NCBI GenBank assembly: GCA_028386065.3
Contig: JAKUCV010002362.1
Coordinates: forward strand, 1 to 64,000
Direction of reading: 5' to 3'
Length of the DNA stretch: 64,000 bases
Source: Turnera subulata
Taxonomy: Eukaryota > Streptophyta > Magnoliopsida > Malpighiales > Passifloraceae
In this document: positions 61,611 to 64,000 of the stretch, one piece after another
Numbering within the stretch: the first letter of the stretch is position 1
Layout of the letters: the number at the start of each line of letters is the position of its first letter
Program-made: the position numbers and the translations under genes
The notes under the pieces: model-generated
Told to the model about the DNA's origin: nothing
The model's database searches: none
The model's input: only the letters and a program-made list of their open reading frames with translations

Positions 61611-62468
61611 AACCAGTTCTAAATTAATCTATCCATCCATAACTGATAACTCCTTCTTTTCTTATAAGCTGCTGTTGTTGATGATTTTTTTGTTGCCAAC
61701 GCTGCTGTGTTGCTGCTGATTAGGGAGGTGTCCATTGCCCAGAATTTTCTTCTCTCTTTTCTTTTTTTTTTCTTCTTCTTCTTATTTTTAAGGTGTATAT
61801 ATCATATAAAGATATTATTATTATTGGCAATAAGGTATGAAATGAGTTTTTTTATTTTTTTTTTATTTTTTACTTTGATGTGTATGTGTTACAATTTAGA
61901 AAAAGTTAATGTCTTTTTTTTTTATTTTTTTTCTGCATTTCTGGGTTCCCAATGAGATAGAATTCTTTCTATAAAAAAAAATGAGATAGAGTTCTTGTTA
62001 TTTTGGTTGATTTATTTATGGTTGTCTGATTATTTTGGTAGTTTTTTTTTTATGACAAATCAAATCAACAAACATGATCCCATTTTTAATAATTTTTTCT
62101 CCTCTAATATAAATATTTATATTTTATTTTTGTCAAAAAAAAGAAAATAGAAAAAACTAGTGAACGGTTAAGACACCACCACATGTCATTCACCCCCATA
62201 TTCCGTTAGTAATGGGTTTGGCATTGGATGGAACCGGTTAATTGAATGAAATTAAGAATACATGAGGTTGATTGATGAAAAAAAAAAATGTAGGTGGTGA
62301 GTCAAAAATAACCTAAAATTCAGGGGGTCAAAATATAATTAATCCGACTAAATAAAACTAAGAAACTCAACCCTAAGCTAAACCCTCGCCGAGCGGGCAG
62401 CCCAAAACCCCTCCGCCGAAAAACTGAAGCTCCTCTTGGTCTCTCTCTCCGTTTCAGTCTCTTCAACC

Positions 62469-63602
62469 ATGGCTGCAGGCTTCATATTCGAACCGCCAAG
62501 CGACGAGGAAGTGGAGTTATCAGAGGAAGAAGAAGAAGAACAAGTAGAATTAGAAGAAGAAGCAGAGGACGACAAACATCCAAATCGACCCAAACAATCC
62601 CCCTGGGACTTTGCCGGTTACTCCGAATCCGTCGCCGAAGAACACGCCCGCCGCAGCACCACCTCCATCGACCAAAAGATCTCCAGAGCTCTACAACAAC
62701 GACAGTCCGTCCCTGTCAATAACCTCTCCACCGACGATGCCTCCTCCGACTCCGAATCCGACCGACAAGTTAGTTAGTTAGCTAGCTAGCCAGCCAGTTA
62801 GTTGACTCAAATTAGTATCCAAAAACACAACTGAACCTGATTGTTATCGACTATTTAATTCACTTTTAAATTTTTTTCATTTTCTGCTTCGTATAGGAAG
62901 ATTATAGACCGGAAGAGGATGATGACGTGGTCGGTAATGTGGACGAGAGTAGTAAGCCGTTCTTTGCACCGGCAGAAGGAGCTTCTTTCTATGCGAATTC
63001 ATTTATGGAGCTCAATCTGTCCCGCCCCTTGCTTCGGGCTTGTGAGGCTTTAGGTTATACTAAGCCTACACCTATTCAGGTAAAATTGCATTCCTTTTCC
63101 ATGTGCATCTTCTTTGATTTTTAGTCCTGGAGTTGCTGAACAATAGTTTTTTTTTTTCCCCTGTTTGTAGGCGGCTTGTATTCCTCTGGCACTAATGGGA
63201 CGTGATATATGTGGAAGTGCTATTACTGGTTCCGGAAAGGTTGTTTCTTCTTTCTCGGAACTTATTTCGGTTTTTTTCTTTATCCCAACTTCGGGTAACT
63301 GGGGAGTGATGTTGGTTTCATGATCCTTTTACAGACAGCTGCCTTCTCGTTACCTACATTGGAGAGATTACTCTTCCGTCCGAAACGTGTACTGGCTATA
63401 CGGGTCCTTATTCTTACTCCAACCAGGGAGTTGGCTGTACAGTGAGTGCTATCTTTTTGCACATGTTGCGTGTTCCATTGGATGCCTTGGAGGCTTTGAT
63501 GATATGTTTGGCTTGTGTTTTAGGGTTCACAGTATGATCGAGAAACTTGCTCAGTTTACCGATATTAGGTGCTGCTTGGTTGTCGGTGGCCTTTCGACAA
63601 AG
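62469..63602 (+). CDS. RH28: DEAD-box RNA helicase RH28 (5' part, continues past the window)
   Basis: Five exons are visible: 62469-62768, 62897-63079, 63171-63239, 63335-63441 and 63524-63602, giving 246 residues, after which an intron opens at 63603. The family member in Arabidopsis is about 790 residues, so two thirds lie to the right. The N-terminus is highly acidic (runs of Glu at 17-45), then [16 protein letters not shown]. Helicase motifs in order: Q motif with [19 protein letters not shown] and PTPIQ, Walker A/motif I AITGSGKTAAF, motif Ia PTRELAVQ and the GG motif [10 protein letters not shown]28 is the orthologue of yeast Drs1, acting in nucleolar large-subunit rRNA processing. The first donor is GTTAGT within a GTTA/GCTA repeat. 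The ATG is only 124 bp from a MULE end. Confidence 0.92.
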
Positions 63603-64000
63603 GTTTGATGATTAATTATGTCATGAGGACCTGATTTATCTCTGGAACAATTTTTATAATTTTTTCCTCTTTTTGGTTCTTTTCTGTTATGTAACCGTTG
63701 TTGATATTTTCGTTGCATTCTCTGTTGTCTTCATTATAATCATATGTGCTTGGTAGTTTGTTTGTCGTTGAAACCCTATCCAGATTCTAATGTTTGCGCT
63801 TTTTTTTTCTCTATTTTTTCAAGATTAGAAATTTTTATAGGATGTGATAATTATCTTTTTGCATCATGGAAAAATGCAAGCAGCTTGTTGCAATTTTATT
63901 GTTCTTCTATGTTGTCCATTTAGTTGCATAAATCGGAAGAATTACTTGGTTTCCTCTTGTACATAGTTTTCTGCAAATCCCTCAATAATATAGCAGCGAT
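63603..64000 (+). other. RH28 intron 5 (partial)
   Basis: T-rich intronic sequence after the donor GTTTGA. No acceptor followed by a helicase-like frame is seen before the window ends. Confidence 0.6.

Larger units (their letters stand above)
59654..62345. mobile_element. MULE with long TIRs and 9-bp target-site duplication (candidate Pack-MULE)
   Basis: Inverted repeats of at least 170 bp start GGATTAATTACATTTTCACC at 59654 and are matched in reverse at the right end (62345). Both arms share the block AACCGGTTCCATCCAATGCC read inward. The 9-bp direct repeat GACTAAATA flanks the element (59645-59653 and 62346-62354). No transposase is visible. The interior includes a gene-fragment-like frame (61137-61610 minus) and simple T-rich sequence (61,740-62,150). 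A Copia-type LTR has inserted into the left arm near 59,821. Confidence 0.88.

Overview
This is a plant nuclear window, almost certainly from a eudicot. The evidence is GT-AG introns, full-length orthologues of plant-specific proteins (ABP1 with a KDEL tail, the mTERF protein RUG2, plant PIEZO, a CW-MBD protein), plastid DNA embedded in nuclear sequence, and many plant retrotransposons and MULE/hAT elements. The species cannot be told from the sequence.

Region 1 (1-16,360) holds no host gene. It is a nest of one family of LTR retrotransposons, mostly on the minus strand, recognised by LTR starts of the TGTAACAGCCCGGG type, polypurine tracts and a TGGTAGC-type primer-binding site. One element (1-4,893) sits inside the internal domain of another, which also carries a plus-strand solo LTR (5,282-8,317) with a 5-bp target duplication. 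A long LTR (8,606-14,231) appears shared by two tandem internal domains and contains scrambled plastid DNA (psbA and trnS-GCU pieces). I see no gag-pol. On the strand opposite to the element there are two small gene-like units: ORF-A (1,126-1,524) with a TATA box and an AATAAA signal, and ORF-B (2,468-3,154), whose second half resembles the N-terminal part of a LINE endonuclease. ORF-B is present in two copies. This is the best candidate here for something undescribed.

Region 2 (16,361-36,500): a MULE-type MITE (17,065-17,867, 9-bp target duplication), then a two-exon CW-MBD gene (+), convergent with a PIEZO mechanosensitive channel gene (-). I could join 21 PIEZO exons in frame to 2,483 residues.

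Region 3 (36,500-43,070): a hAT-type MITE (37,006-37,586, 8-bp target duplication) and a LINE with an uninterrupted 1,371-residue ORF2 and a 5'-truncated ORF1.

Region 4 (43,200-53,783) is gene-dense: a four-exon plastid-type membrane protein (+), RUG2/mTERF4 (-), ABP1 (+, five exons) and the exosome subunit RRP4 (-, seven exons). RUG2 and ABP1 are divergent; ABP1 and RRP4 are convergent.

Region 5 (53,784-62,354): a degenerate plus-strand LINE apparently inserted in an older minus-strand LINE, then a 2.7-kb MULE (59,654-62,345, 9-bp target duplication) carrying a gene-fragment-like ORF (candidate Pack-MULE) and a Copia-type LTR in its left arm. The MULE ends 124 bp before the ATG of the last gene, DEAD-box helicase RH28 (+), which runs off the window.

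The host genes are unrelated in function: chromatin, mechanosensing, organelle gene expression, auxin perception, RNA decay and ribosome biogenesis.
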